Assembly (NCBI RefSeq): GCF_963678635.1
Contig: NC_087066.1
Span: forward strand, 50,961,581 to 51,025,580
Origin: Symsagittifera roscoffensis
Taxonomy: Eukaryota > Xenacoelomorpha > Acoela > Convolutidae
DNA: 64,000 bases
Direction of reading: 5' to 3'
The translations under genes and the position numbers were made by a program. Below the pieces are notes generated by a model. That model saw only the letters and a list, made by a program, of their open reading frames with translations. It did no database searches and was not told the origin of the DNA. Shown one piece after another: positions 43,301 to 54,551 of this stretch. Numbering within the stretch: position 1 is the first letter of the stretch; each line of letters starts with the position of its first letter.

Positions 43301-44039
43301 AAAAAATTAACTTGTATAAAAAATATATCAATTGTACATACGGCTCTAAATCTGGTCATCAAGTGCTGAAACTAAATAAAATGATAAAAAGCAACAACAA
43401 CTGGAGCTTTCTCTACTGGGTCAATTTTCACTTAATGGTGAGCACGATATCCCCTTTTTACGCAACTGCCTCAAATCTTTCAAATGCCAAAAGTCTAATA
43501 ATCTTATCTAATAATTCAATCCTTTCAAATGTCACACTGTAATTTCAAAAACATTACAATGCCTCCAAACCCCTCATATAATTATATGCAGAGTTATTAT
43601 CGCTAAAGCTAGTTGGGAAGAATTTGGTATAAGACTGGTAAATTTGTTTTGGAGTTTTCCTAATTGCCAAAATTGACAAATAACCTTTTAACTAGCTTTT
43701 TTGTGCTTATGTTCATGGATTGCAACGAAATAATCATTTTTCGAGAATTGGACAAATTCTAAAAAAGTAATAAATTTCCATGGGTTGCCAATTATTTTTC
43801 ATTTAGGTCAAGTTGGGTGCCTCTCAAGCGCAATGATAACATCACTATAATTCCTATCCAGCGCACTTTACCTTTAACATTTTTATTAGTAATTTTGTTT
43901 TTACTAGTGTTAATACTTCTCATATTATTTTTTTTTGACAAATTTACATTTATGCTGCGGCGACATCAAGCCAAATCCAGGTCCAATTTAAAAATTTATT
44001 GACGTATCGGAGAGATATGACCATTACAAAAAACATAAA

Positions 44040-44640
44040 ACTGTAAGAAGTTAAACAAAGTCTAAAAAAACAAGTAAAAACATTTGAATTAAACGCAATT
44101 TATGGATTCTCTGAGATATGGTTTAATGACTTTAATGATAACAACTTGTGGACACTAGATAGTGATTATTTTGTCTCTTTTTGATGTGATAGATCAGCAG
44201 TCGCAAGCAAAAAAAAAAACTGAGGGCGTCCTGATACTCATTCTTGATATCTTACATCCTAAACTACGCACAGATCTTAACTTATTTCATCAAAAGTATG
44301 ACAGCATCTGGGTAGAATTTAAAACATCAAAAAACAAAACTGAAAGATCAACACTATTAAGTATTTCCTATAATCCAAAAAATTCTAACAAAACAGAGTT
44401 TGTCGATGAACTTCCTCTGTCAGTTGACTTAGCACAACTCAATAATTCAAATATTGTTATGATGGGCGACTACAATCTCAACTATTTGAATACCGAAGAA
44501 AAAGAATCCTTAGATACAATTTTCAAGCACTATAATTTAGAAGTTGTCAATAAATTGACGCCAACTCATTCAAAAGCACTGATTGACTATTTTATCACAT
44601 ATTCAAACTCAAACAAACTGGAGAACAAAGATTGAAATTT
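44040..44640 (+). pseudogene. Unit 0: LINE beta EEP endonuclease
   Basis: IYGFSEIWFNDFNDNN (the E of the ETW-like block) lies near 44,100. Then ILILDILHPKLRTDLNLFHQ, STLLSISYNPKNSNKTEF, NIVMMGDYNLNYLN (the GDFN-type block with catalytic D and N) and LTPTHSKALIDYF follow. The ending ITDHLATTLI at about 44,660 fits the SDH block with Thr in place of Ser. Two frame changes, otherwise well preserved. Confidence 0.85.
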
Positions 44641-45259
44641 CACTCCACCAAATATAACTGATCACTTAGCTACAACTTTGATATCTGAATTAAAGTTAGT
44701 TGTGCCGCTGAAACTGTGCCGTTTAAGCGCACCATCAACGATAGATCAAAATACTCAAAAAAAACATTCAAAATTGCACTCACAAGCATTAGTTGGGAGT
44801 CTTTCCAGTGGCAAAAAAAACCTGAAGGAAGGTTCAACATTCTGAATTCCAAAATAGTAAGCTGCCTGAAAAGATGCGCACCACTCAAAACAGTGTACAT
44901 TCGTAATGACAAACCTAACGTCTACCTGAAAGACGATAATTTCATATCAAACTTATTTAATCCTAGAACAACTGAGCGACAGAAATGGAATATAATAAAT
45001 GACACAAGAAACTCGAACAAATCAGCAAACAAAATCACACTACTAAAAAACTCAATTGGTGAAGCGATAACAAACAACTTCAAAATGGCAAAATTTTTGA
45101 ACTACAAGTTTTCCAGACTCAGAAATTTTTTGAGGAAAAAAATTAGGAAAAAGGAATTGATTCAATCATCAAAAACACATGGACAAAAAAGAAACTCGAA
45201 CAAAAATTTTGTTTCCGGTTTGTAAGTGAACTTGAATGTAAAAAAGAGAAATAATAAAT

Positions 45260-46164
45260 CTTAACGCAAATAAACCAACCGAACCTTCTGATCTTCCAGC
45301 CTGAGTTCTAAAAGATTAGTGCAATGAAATATAACCACACCTTACTTTTCTTATAAATACGTTTTTTAAGTACAATTTATTTCGAACTACACTCAAAAGA
45401 GCGATTGTTACGTCAATTTACAAAAAAAAAGATTACCCAGAAATGGCAGAAAACTAAAGACCAATCTCTATCACAGGTGCACCCTCTAGAGTGTTTGAGA
45501 AACTACTATACAAACAAATCAAAGAATATTTATTATCTAATAACCTGCTCAGCGATTTATCAAAAGCTTTAGTTTCTATCAACCACGATCAATTAAAGAA
45601 CAAATTGTACAATTTCGTTTTCTCTGAATCGGCAATTGAAATGATTCAAAGCTTTATAAGCAATAGACAGCAGAAAACTGTAGTAAATAATACTGAATTC
45701 AATTGGATCTCACTTTACCAAGGCGTACCTCAAGGTACAATTTTATGACCCCTAACTTTCAACCTATACATAAATGACTTGAACAAAAATTTAACAGAAT
45801 CTTACAAAGCGGTACAATATGCAGATGATAAACTACTATTTTGTGATGATAATGACATCAACAACGCTCTACAGTTATTGCAAACTCCTGTCAGAATTTG
45901 TCTCAGTAATTCACAAAACATTCTCTTAAACTCAAAGCAAAGAAAACTGAGTTGATAAGATTTAGCAAAAAACATCAAGGCAATACTACTAAGCACTTTG
46001 ACAATTCAAAGTTCAGTATATTATTAGATGATAACAAAAAAGAAGAAAAGCCAGAAGATAACTATTTGGGGGTAATTCTAGATCAAATTCGAACCTTTCA
46101 GAGAGAACTTAAAAATATATTAAGAAAACGGCTTGCGGGATCAAAAAGTGAACAACATAATTGA
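45260..46164 (+). pseudogene. Unit 0: LINE beta reverse transcriptase, internally deleted
   Basis: RVFEKLLYKQIKEYLLSNNL runs directly into DLSKALVSINHDQLKNKLYN, so the segment between RT blocks 1 and 2 (including the usual GFR..ST motif and the first catalytic Asp block) is shortened. Later, QGVPQGTIL, a TGA, NLYINDLNKNL and VQYADDKLLFCDDNDI are present. The 3' part ends with NYLGVILDQIRTF and a basic tail (46,164). Confidence 0.85.
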
Positions 46165-46440
46165 CGAGAACAAAAGAACTAAGAAACTACACTTTCAATC
46201 AAGATTCAGCAGCCATTTTATTGAAAATTTTTCTTTCAGAAAATCAATTCTGATTTGGAACCAAAAATAAAATACAAATTCAAACATAAACAGCTGCAGT
46301 TTAACTTACAAGACTATGAAGATTAAAGTTAAGGATACTTTTCTATCTATTTTTTGTGAAGATCCTTTTATGGCAACCTATGTAAAAACAACAAGGAAAC
46401 AGTTTAAAGTTATTTGATGTTGAAATTCGAACCATTAATT

Positions 46441-46925
46441 TAAATGTTTTTTTAAAAAAAGTATATAACCCGGAAAAGTTGTGTGACTTACACTTGCTTA
46501 GTAAAATTAATTATCATTTTGCAATTGAATTGTTCATTATTTTGTAATGTACCTTCCATATTGTTTTGATCTGATTTGTTCAAGTAATGTATGTAGTAAT
46601 CACCCGTGAGAGTTATCTTGTTAGAAACAGAGAATACGTTGTCAATGTTGCGTGTTAAAATAAATTTGGTTTTGTTCCGATTATAACATAAAACAATTAA
46701 TTTTTTTTACAACGTTAAAATTTGATTTGCTTTCAACCCATACTGACTCGCTTTTTTCTTTATCAAACAAGTTTAACTCTTCTCTAAGTTCCGGAGCAAA
46801 GATTATTGGTGTAAACAACAAAACACCACCACCATTAAGTTTTTTTGAATATTGTCTATCACATCGCGATTTTTTCTCTTGATTAAGCTTATTTGCAATC
46901 TAATTTAAAGACTTTAATTCACTCC
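46441..46925 (-). pseudogene. Unit 0: LINE alpha, endonuclease 5' part
   Basis: Minus strand from about 46,870: GGGVLLFTPIIFAPELREEL (frames mixed), NLFDKEKSESVWVESK, then SVSNKITLTGDYYIHYLNKS (about 46,640-46,580). This is the upstream half of an EEP endonuclease whose C-terminal half lies at 42.2-42.4 kb on the other side of LINE beta. This shows beta sits inside alpha. Confidence 0.78.
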
Positions 46926-47391
46926 GGCTTTTGTTATTTCACCAGCCCTCATTTTGCTGAATTTCTAAAGCGTTGCCTGAAAAGTTTAGTCGGTCTAAAT
47001 GGTTCCGGATTCTCACCTAATGTTGCACTGTTTGAAAAAGTGACGCAATTTTGCTTTCGATTTCATGGGCGTCTACCCACGAAATGGCGGCTTAGTTGCC
47101 GCTCAGCAAGTTTTCTGATAGTTTTTAACGCTTAAGCTTGTTTCTGGCATGTTCTCTCCAAATTGAACTTCATCTTTCAATGTAGTTTTTTTGACTTCTT
47201 AGTGTAGTATCGCAAGCGATGAAGCTTGCTTTGCATTCGCTTGGACCCAAAGCAAATCTGTAATTGAAATTTGCAAAGGTTACAATAATTCTTGAGCGAG
47301 TTTAATTCTATGAGGCATATGCAAAATCTTGTTTTTAAACGCATTAAAAAGTGAGATGAAATAGGATATAGGATGTAATGATTAGGATGTA
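46926..47391. repeat. Unit 0/1 linker, conserved in all units
   Basis: Recurs at 53,430-53,904 and 60,420-60,890 with few changes. A plus-strand frame (46,893-47,135) is preserved in all copies through duplication; it shows no recognised domain. Next to gamma there is a 14-bp tandem repeat AGGATGTAATGATT (two copies, 47,369-47,396). Confidence 0.7.
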
Positions 47392-47971
47392 ATGATTGAA
47401 AATACATCTTCTTCGATAGGTTATGTTACTAGTGGAGTACCGCAAGGCAGCGTCGTACGGCCACTATTTTTTGTTCTCTTCATTAATGACATGAGTAATG
47501 CTCTTTTAATTTCTGATTGTTATTTGTTCGCTGATGAATGCAAACTGTACTCCAGCGCAATGCATTTTGACATTCAAAGACATTTAGATCTTTTTAACAA
47601 ATGGACTATCGAAAATGAAAGGACGTTCAATGCCGATAAATGCAAAGGTATTTGTTTTAATTTTAATGAGTCGGAGACAGCGCAGGGTCTTAATGATATC
47701 TCTATTCCTTCGGTAACATCTATCAAAGATCACAGGGTCACAATTTCTCAAATCTTGATATGGGACAACCAACCTAAACTCAAGCTTATTGCGGTCAAAA
47801 AATCTTTTCCTTTTATCAAACGTTCCATACAGCGTCTCCTTGTGGACCAAGTTTAAATATTATCAATTTTGCATAAAAAGTGTCCTTCTCTACGGCAGTC
47901 AAATCTGGTTTCTTTCCTTACTTTACAGGCGTAAACTTGAATTGTTTAATAAAAATGTCCAAAATGGGTGA
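47392..47971 (+). pseudogene. Unit 1: LINE gamma RT, C-terminal two-thirds
   Basis: The open frame 47,392-47,856 begins IGYVTSGVPQGSVVRPLFFV, with LFINDMSNALLISDCYLFAD then ECKLY, i.e. the YxDD box as FADE with the second Asp replaced by Glu. Then LDLFNKWTIENERTFNADKC, LIAVKKSFPFIKRSIQRL and, after a frameshift, IKSVLLYGSQIWFLSLLYRR. The last block (SVLLYGSxxW) is a standard LINE RT thumb motif. It is the longest intact RT frame in the window, 5'-truncated. Confidence 0.88.
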
Positions 47972-48335
47972 CGGGTCTCAGTGACAACACTGAGCAATTG
48001 AAGGTGACCAATTCCCTGCCAATATCTTCTTCCATTGCATTATACACTTGGTTTTCATCAATAGAGTGCTTAATGATAAATTCGATTTCGACATTCACAA
48101 TTTCATTAGATTTATCTTCTCCGCCAAAGATCTGCGTAACACTGCCTACCCTAGAATGACAGCAACCAAAAAATGACGTCTCTTCTTCACCAAGCAGTTC
48201 TTCTATTGCGTGTGCCAATATGTAAACATGCTATATTCCATGATATTGCAGATATTTTTGCATCTCCTGAAGCGTTTAAGAAGTCACTCAAAATTATCTG
48301 CATGCGAGGGTTAACTCATTTGATTTGAACAATTC
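47957..48335 (-). pseudogene. Unit 1 private insert: coding-like fragment, function unknown
   Basis: The minus-strand frame, open from about 48,235 to 47,946, encodes HVYILAHAIEELLGEEETSF, FGCCHSRVGSVTQIFGGEDK and EIVNVEIEFIIKHSIDENQV with codon use unlike the array. It has no ATG near its start and no recognised domain. It sits between the gamma RT end and the tail shared by units 1 and 2, and is absent from units 0, 2 and 3. It may be a captured host exon or part of another element. Confidence 0.45.
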
Positions 48336-48605
48336 CTGTTCTATGTTTTTGGCCTGTAATTGCATCAATTGCCCCTCTTAGTGCCCGTCTTAGTACACCT
48401 TGATTATGTTCTTAATACTTTATTACGTGCTGAGTAATTTGTTGTCGCCGTGTCACTATATTAATGTAATACACCAAGTAAATAGCCTTTCAACAATCTG
48501 TATGATGCCTTTATATATATTTAATGGAATTAATTCTTTAAGTAGTAGTAGTCGTAGTAGATATCTACTGCACACCTTATTTGTGGTCTGGTCTCACCTC
48601 AATGT
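48336..48605. repeat. Unit 1: short segment shared with unit 2 only
   Basis: GTTTTTGGCCTGTAATTGC through CTCACCTCAATGTGGGAAAC, also at 54,292-54,552. It includes a small AGTAGTAGTAGTCGTAGTAG tract (48,541-48,561). No gene seen. Confidence 0.75.
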
Positions 48606-50385
48606 GGGAAACTATTATCCAATAGTATCTATCGTTTTAATTCTTAATTTTTTTTTGAGATTGAAATAAAAAATTAGAATCAAAAATCAGAACTACATAA
48701 TTGCTCTCAGTTTTCTTCGCTAAGTATTGATCATTCATAATAAGTCGGTCAGTGTCCGCATTTTGCTTATCATTTTTTTTTTGACAAAAATTGTAAATTT
48801 TGATTTTGAAGCTATCAAATTCAACTGATTTTCGGCTCGAATGTTCGGCAACTGAAGCTTATCGAGTTCGAGCAAGGAAATTTTTAACTGACTCAACGCA
48901 TCATGTGAAGTTAGGGTTGATGCAAATATTGAACAGACATCTTCATATTGCAGCAAAGTACATTCATGAGATATAAAACCATACCTTGTAGCGCACCTCT
49001 TTTAACTTGAATCTAGTCAGAAAAATTCCGTTGATATTTAACATTTGAAGGCGTTCATTGAAGTAATCTTTAACTAATGCATTCGATCGTTTGAGAGTCC
49101 CATACAGTGTATTATTTAAAAAAATAATATGTGACATAGGGTTGAAAGTCTTTGAATGATCCAATAAAGCTGCTTGATCAAGCTTTTAGAATATATATTT
49201 TTTTCGGATACTTTCTGTCACCTATATCAATGCATCTTTTGTTGAGATCTCTCTGAAAAATCCAAACTGAAATAGAATCACTATTTTATGTTTGCTCAAA
49301 TGTTTTGTTTTTGAGCATGAAGAACTTTTTCGAAGATTTTGGAAAACGCGCATGTTGTTAAAATAGAGCAAAAAAATTATGAATCCAATGGGTCATCTTT
49401 TTTGAATAAAGGTGAGGCATTTGCTTTATTTAGTTCAGAAAAAAAAACTTTCTCATCTATGCAGGCATTGAAAACAAAAGTATGGTGAGTCACACTTATT
49501 GATTGGCCGTCAATTATTGCCCAAGCAATTGCCATATAAAGTTCCAGAGGTTTTTTGACATTTAATTATCGAAGTACATCATAGCTTCCTGGTTATGTGC
49601 TGAGAATTGAAGAGTGGAAGTTCAAACTTAACTGGAATATAATCTTGACATTTAACAGAGCCAAAAAACTCACCTAAGTTAAAAAAATACATAGTTCAAA
49701 TGATTTACAATTCTTAGACACTGAAATATCATTTCATTGAATAAGTCACGTATTGCCTTAAGTCTGCCTTGAGTAAACACCTAGCGGATTCTTTTTTCGC
49801 CTATCGTTTTTTAAGCTGGCCGATTGTTCACGATAAAGACGAAAATTTTGCCAATTATCTTCGGTATTTTTGCATATTTTTTTTCGGCTTACAGCCATTC
49901 TTGCTTAGTTTTCAGTTTTCTTTGTTTTCTGAATCAAACCATTCCGTTTTCTGCATGTTTTTAGCTTTAAAACTGCAAATGATGTTTCTTTGATTTGCGC
50001 ATGTTGTTGAAGAGCATTAGAAATGAAAGTTATCATCATTGAAAACCTGTTTTGTGCGTCTGCGCATTGGTATAACTGACACCAATGAAGAGCGGAAAGA
50101 GTCTTACAAAAACCTGATTTTTATTCTAGGAGAAAGTATAAAATAGTTTTGACAAGATCTTTTGACATTTAATATTTTCCACAAAAATTGAAGTAAAATG
50201 GACCGCTTTATAAGGTGTATGAAGACGAAGTTCGTTTCCATTCGTTTCATAGTGACTAAGGAGGTAATCGATTGGAGTCTTTGCCGAAGCACCGACTCGC
50301 ATCTCAGCATTGGGACAGAAAATTTTAAAGCTATAAGGAGTAATGAAGACACATTGGAAGTGAACTCAAATATTCTTCCATAGTA
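48606..50385 (-). pseudogene. Unit 1: LINE alpha, 3' part
   Basis: Same order as unit 0: endonuclease C-terminus (50,352-50,104), RT N-terminal block (about 49.5-49.3 kb, now broken by extra A/T indels), RT palm DHSKTFNPMSHIIFLNN (49,164-48,964, where FDHM has become FNPM) and tail (48,956-48,735). More frame breaks than unit 0. Confidence 0.82.
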
Positions 50386-50681
50386 CTGAATAAAATAGAA
50401 AAATCAACCTGAAAGCAATTTAATATAATTATCTGACACTTCCAAAATAAACAGTTTCTTGATCTCGAAAGTTTATTTGGTCTACACATTATTCTCATTA
50501 CAGCTGATTACTTATCTTCTAACTATCTTAATTATCCAATGAAAAGAAAAAAAAACCATATTGAAAGTTAATTCATATAATTATCCGATATTTCGGGAAA
50601 AATAACTTCTTGATTTCACAAAATTACTTCTAGCCAAAAACAAGTGTATTATGTCTAGCCATAATTTAGCTTCTGAGGACT

Positions 50682-51074
50682 TTGACGAACCTAATACAAA
50701 AATCTATATACAAAATTTATACAGATCTGTACGACCAGAAGCAGGAGTATAGAAAGATTATCAACATCATTAATCAAACAGGGGGAAGTGCGAGTGGAAC
50801 TTCAGGACAGATTCAGGAGTCAAGCACCCAAAACACCAGTACCCGGACCCCAGTTATGCGTGACTTTGAGCCCTTCAAAATTCCTGAAGATACTAAAAAC
50901 TTAATTTTGGTTTCTAGTATCACAGCTAGAATCAGAACAGAAATTATGCCTAACGACACGATAATACATTCATATAGGGGCAGTAGCACGGACAAAAAAC
51001 TGAAAGTGCCAACTAAATATCCAAGCTCGGAACTTAAATTATACAGGATGGCACTAACTCTAACTCTATTTTAA
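50682..51074 (+). pseudogene. Unit 1: LINE beta ORF1, SGNH-like, 3' frameshift
   Basis: Open for 130 codons: YDQKQEYRKIINIINQTGGS, a Ser/Thr/Gln linker, then FKIPEDTKNLILVSSITARI (the Ser of the GDS-like block) and NDTIIHSYRGSSTDKKLK. It ends out of frame at TLTLF; the neighbouring frame continues IIQDGTNSN. ORF1 of this LINE probably bound nucleic acid and carried an esterase-like domain, as in CR1-type elements. Three units (50.7, 56.6 and 62.6 kb) share this exact break, so it predates amplification. Confidence 0.62.
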
Positions 51075-51718
51075 AGAGGAAATATGAAATCAATTCCTCG
51101 ATCAATTTTGAGGAATTGGTTGATTTATTAAGGCAAAAATTTACACCTGAAATAGTGGTAATATGCAAATTACCACCAAATTTTGGATAACGTAGAGGCA
51201 AAAAAAATAGACTTGTATAAAAAATATATCAATTGTACATACGGCTCTAAATCTGGTTATCAAGTGCTGAAACTAAATAAAATGATAAAAAGCAACAACA
51301 ACTGGAGCTTTCTCTACTGGGTCAATTTTCACTTAATGGTGAGCACGATATCCCCTTTTTACGCAATTGCCTCAGATCTTTCAAATGCCAATAGTCTAAT
51401 AATCTTATCTAATAATTCAATCCTTATCTACTGTTACGCTGTAATTTCAAAAAATTTGCAATGCCTCCAAACCCCTCATATATTTATATGCAGAGTTATT
51501 ATCGCTAAAGCTAATTAAGAAGAATTTGGTATAAGTCTGGTAAATTTGTTTTGGATTTTTCATAATTGCCAAAGTTAACAAATAACCTTTTAACTAGCTT
51601 TTTTGTGCTTATGTTCATGGATTGCAACGAAATAATCATTTTTCGAGAATTGGACAAATTCTAAAAAAATAATAAATTTCCATGGGTTGCCAATTAGTTT
51701 TCAATTAGGTCAATTTGG

Positions 51719-51961
51719 GTGCCTCTCAAGCGCAATGATAACATCACTATAATTCCTATCCAGCGCACTTTACATTTAACATTTTTATTAGTAATTTCGT
51801 TTTTACTAATGTTAATACTTCTCATATTATTGATTTTATTGACAATTTTACATTTATGCTGCGGCGACATCAAGCCAAATCCAGGTCCAATTTTAAAATT
51901 TATTGACGTATCGGAGAGATATGATCATTACAAAAAAAAACATAAAACTGTAAGAAGTTAA
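51719..51961 (+). pseudogene. Unit 1: LINE beta ORF2 leader with 2A-like NPGP motif
   Basis: An 80-codon open frame: a strongly hydrophobic run (FLLVISFLLMLILLILLILL) followed directly by HLCCGDIKPNPGP and a basic tail. D-I-x-x-N-P-G-P resembles the 2A peptide end, except that the usual Glu is Lys. NPGP leaders ahead of the endonuclease are known in CR1/L2-type LINEs. The same frame is intact in unit 2 (57,625-57,867) and shifted in unit 0. Confidence 0.65.
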
Positions 51962-52930
51962 ACAAAGCGAAAAAACAAACTGAGGGGGCGTCATGATAAT
52001 CATTCCTGATATCTTACATCCTAAACTAAGCACAGATCTTAACTTATTTCATCAAAAGTATGACAACATCTGGGTAGAATTTAAATCATCAAAAAAAACT
52101 GAAAGATCAACACTATTAAGTATTTCCTATAATCCAAATAATTCTAACAAAACAGAGTTTGTCGATGAACTTGCTCTCTCAGTTGAATTAGCACCACTCA
52201 ATAATTCAAATATTGTTATGATGGGCGACTACAATCTCAACTATTTGAATACCGAAGAAAAAGAATCCTTAGATACAGTTTTCAAGCACTATAATTTAGA
52301 AGTTGTCAATAAATTGACGCCAACTCATTCAAAAGCACTGATTGACTATATTAAAACAGATTCAAACTCAAACAAACTGGAAAACAAAGATTGAAATTTC
52401 ACTCCACCAATATAACTGATCACTTAGCTACAACTTTGATATCTGAATCAAAGTTAGTTGTGCCGCTGAAACTGTGCCGTTTAAGCGCACCATCAACGAT
52501 AGATCAAAATACTCAAAAAAAAAGTTCAGTATATTATTAGATGATAACAAAAAAGAAGAAAAGCCAGAAGATAACTATTTGGGGGTAATTCTAGATCAAA
52601 TTCGAACTTTTCAGAGAGAAGTTAAAAATATATTAAGAAAATGGCTTGCGGGATCAAAAGGTGAACAACATAATTGACGAGAACAAAAGAACTAGAAAAA
52701 CTACACTTTCAATCAAGATTCAGCAGCCATTTTATTGAAAATTTTTTTTTCAGAAAATCAATTCTGATTTGGAACCAAAAATAAAATACAAATTCAAACA
52801 TAAACAGCTGCAGTTTAACTTACAAGACTATGAAGATTAAATTTAAGGAAAATTTTCTATCTATTTTTCGTGAAGATCCTTCTATGGCAACGTATAGAAA
52901 AACAACATGGAAACAATTTAAGTCTATTTG

Positions 52931-53430
52931 ATGTTGAAATTCGAACCATTAATTTAAATGTTTTGTAAAAAAAAGTATATAACCCGGAAAAGTTGTGTGA
53001 CTTACACCTGCTTAGTAAAATTAATTATCATTTTGCAATTGAATTGTTCATTTTTTTTGTAATGATACCTTCCATATTGTCTTGATCTGATTTGTTCAAG
53101 TAATGTATGTTGTAATCACCCGTGAGAGTTATCTTGTTAGAAACAGAGAATGCGTTGTCAATGTTGCGTGTTAATTGAAATTTGGTTTTGTTTCGATTAG
53201 AACACAAAATTATTAATTTTTTTTACAACGTTAAAAATCGATTTGCATTCAACCCATACTGACTCGCTTTTTTCTTTATCAAACAAGTTTAACTCTTCTC
53301 TAAGTTCCGGAGCAAAGATTATTGGTGTAAACAACAAAACACCACCACCATTAAGTTTTTTTGAATATTGTCTATCACATCGCGATTTTTTCTCTTGATT
53401 AAGCTTATTTGCAATCTAATTTAAAGACTT
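52931..53430 (-). pseudogene. Unit 1: LINE alpha, endonuclease 5' part
   Basis: Copy of 46,441-46,925, with the same GGV-like and TGDY(Y/N)I blocks on the minus strand. Adds no new domain. Confidence 0.75.
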
Positions 53431-53904
53431 TAATTCACTCCGGCTTTTGTTATTTCACCAGCCCTTATTTTGCTGAATTTCTAAAGCGTTGCCTGAAAAG
53501 TTTAGTCGGTCTAAATGGTTCCGGATTCTCACCTAATGTTGCACTGTTTGAAAAAGTGACGCAATTTTGCTTTCGATTTCATGGGCGTCTACCCACGAAA
53601 TGGCGGCTTAGTTGCCGCTCAGCAAGTTTTCTGATAGTTTTTAACGCTTAAGCTTGTTTCTGGCATGTTTTCTCCAAATTGAACTTCATCTTTAAATGTA
53701 GTTTTTTTGACTTCTTAGTGTAGTATCGCAAGCGATGAAGCTTGCTTTGCATTTACTTGGACCCTAAACTCTGTAATCGAAATTTGTAAAGGTTACAATA
53801 ATTCTTGAGCGAGTTTAATTCTATGATGCATATGCAAAATCTTGTTTTTAAACGCATTAAAAAGTGAGATGAAATAGGATATAGGATGTAATGATTAGGA
53901 TGTA

Positions 53905-54285
53905 ATGATTGAAAATACATCTTCTTCGATAGGTTATGTTACTAGTGGAGTACCGCAAGGCAGCGTCGTACGGCCACTATTTTTTGTTCTCTTCATTAAT
54001 GACATGAGTAATTCTCTTTTAATTTCTGATTGTTATTTGTTCGCTGATGAATGCAAACTGTACTCCAGCGCAATGCATTTTGACATTCAAACACATATAG
54101 ATCTTTTTAACAAATGGACTATCGAAAATGAAAGGACGTTCAATGCCGATAAATGCAAAGGTATTTTTTTAATTTTAATGAGTCGGAAACAGCGCAGGGT
54201 CTTAATGATATCTCAATTCCTTCGGTATCATCTATCAAAGATCACAGGGTCACAATTTCTCAAATCTGGCCTGTTTTGCTTGTTT
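53905..54285 (+). pseudogene. Unit 2: LINE gamma RT, truncated by deletion
   Basis: VTSGVPQGSVVRPLFFVLFI and FADECKLYSS are present, then a one-base loss near 54,165 (GGTATTTTTTTAATTTT) shifts the frame. At about 54,268 the sequence jumps to TGGCCTGTTTTGC and the segment shared with unit 1, removing the thumb end and the unit 1 private insert. Confidence 0.85.
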
Positions 54286-54551
54286 GGCCAGTTTTTGGCC
54301 TGTAATTGCCTCAATTGCCCCTCTTAGTGCCCCTCTTAGTACACCTTGATTATGTACTTAATACTTTATTACGTGCTGAGTAATTTGTTGTCGCCGTGTC
54401 ACTATATTAATGTAATACACCAAGTAAATAGCCTTTCAACAATCTGTATGATGCCTTTATATATATTTAATGGAATTAATTCTATAAGTAGTAGTAGTCG
54501 TAGTAGATATCTACTGCACACCTTTTTCGTGGTCTGGTCTCACCTCAATGT
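54286..54551. repeat. Unit 2: short segment shared with unit 1
   Basis: Partner of 48,336-48,605, including the AGTAGTAGTAGTCG tract. Confidence 0.75.

Larger units (their letters stand above)
42481..46440 (+). mobile_element. Unit 0: LINE beta, near full length
   Basis: Inserted inside alpha. It has a 5' region with a duplicated TATAATTATC module, ORF1 from ATG 42,746 and ORF2 with a hydrophobic leader and a CCGDIKPNPGP motif (about 43,950). An EEP endonuclease (44,162-44,635), a basic linker (44,716-45,225) and RT (45,491-46,164) follow. It is the only unit in the window in which RT still has YADD (45,818-45,829). Frameshifts separate all parts. The domain order and NPGP leader fit CR1/L2-type LINEs. 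Confidence 0.88.
50386..52930 (+). mobile_element. Unit 1: LINE beta with two internal deletions
   Basis: ORF1 (50,651-51,200) and the NPGP leader (51,719-51,961, LCCGDIKPNPGPILKF in frame) are well kept. About 155 bp of the endonuclease start is missing at 51,969 (AAACAAAG joined to CGAAAAAAC). At about 52,521 the sequence jumps from the linker to the last 150 bp of RT, removing about 1.2 kb including YADD. The endonuclease middle (51,993-52,394) is open, with NIVMMGDYNLNYLN. Confidence 0.88.

Noticed and set aside
46893-47135. Plus-strand 80-codon frame conserved in three units (46,893, 53,409 and 60,395)
   Set aside because: Conservation follows from tandem duplication. No domain is recognisable and it lies upstream of the minus-strand alpha endonuclease, so it is probably a shadow or leader sequence.
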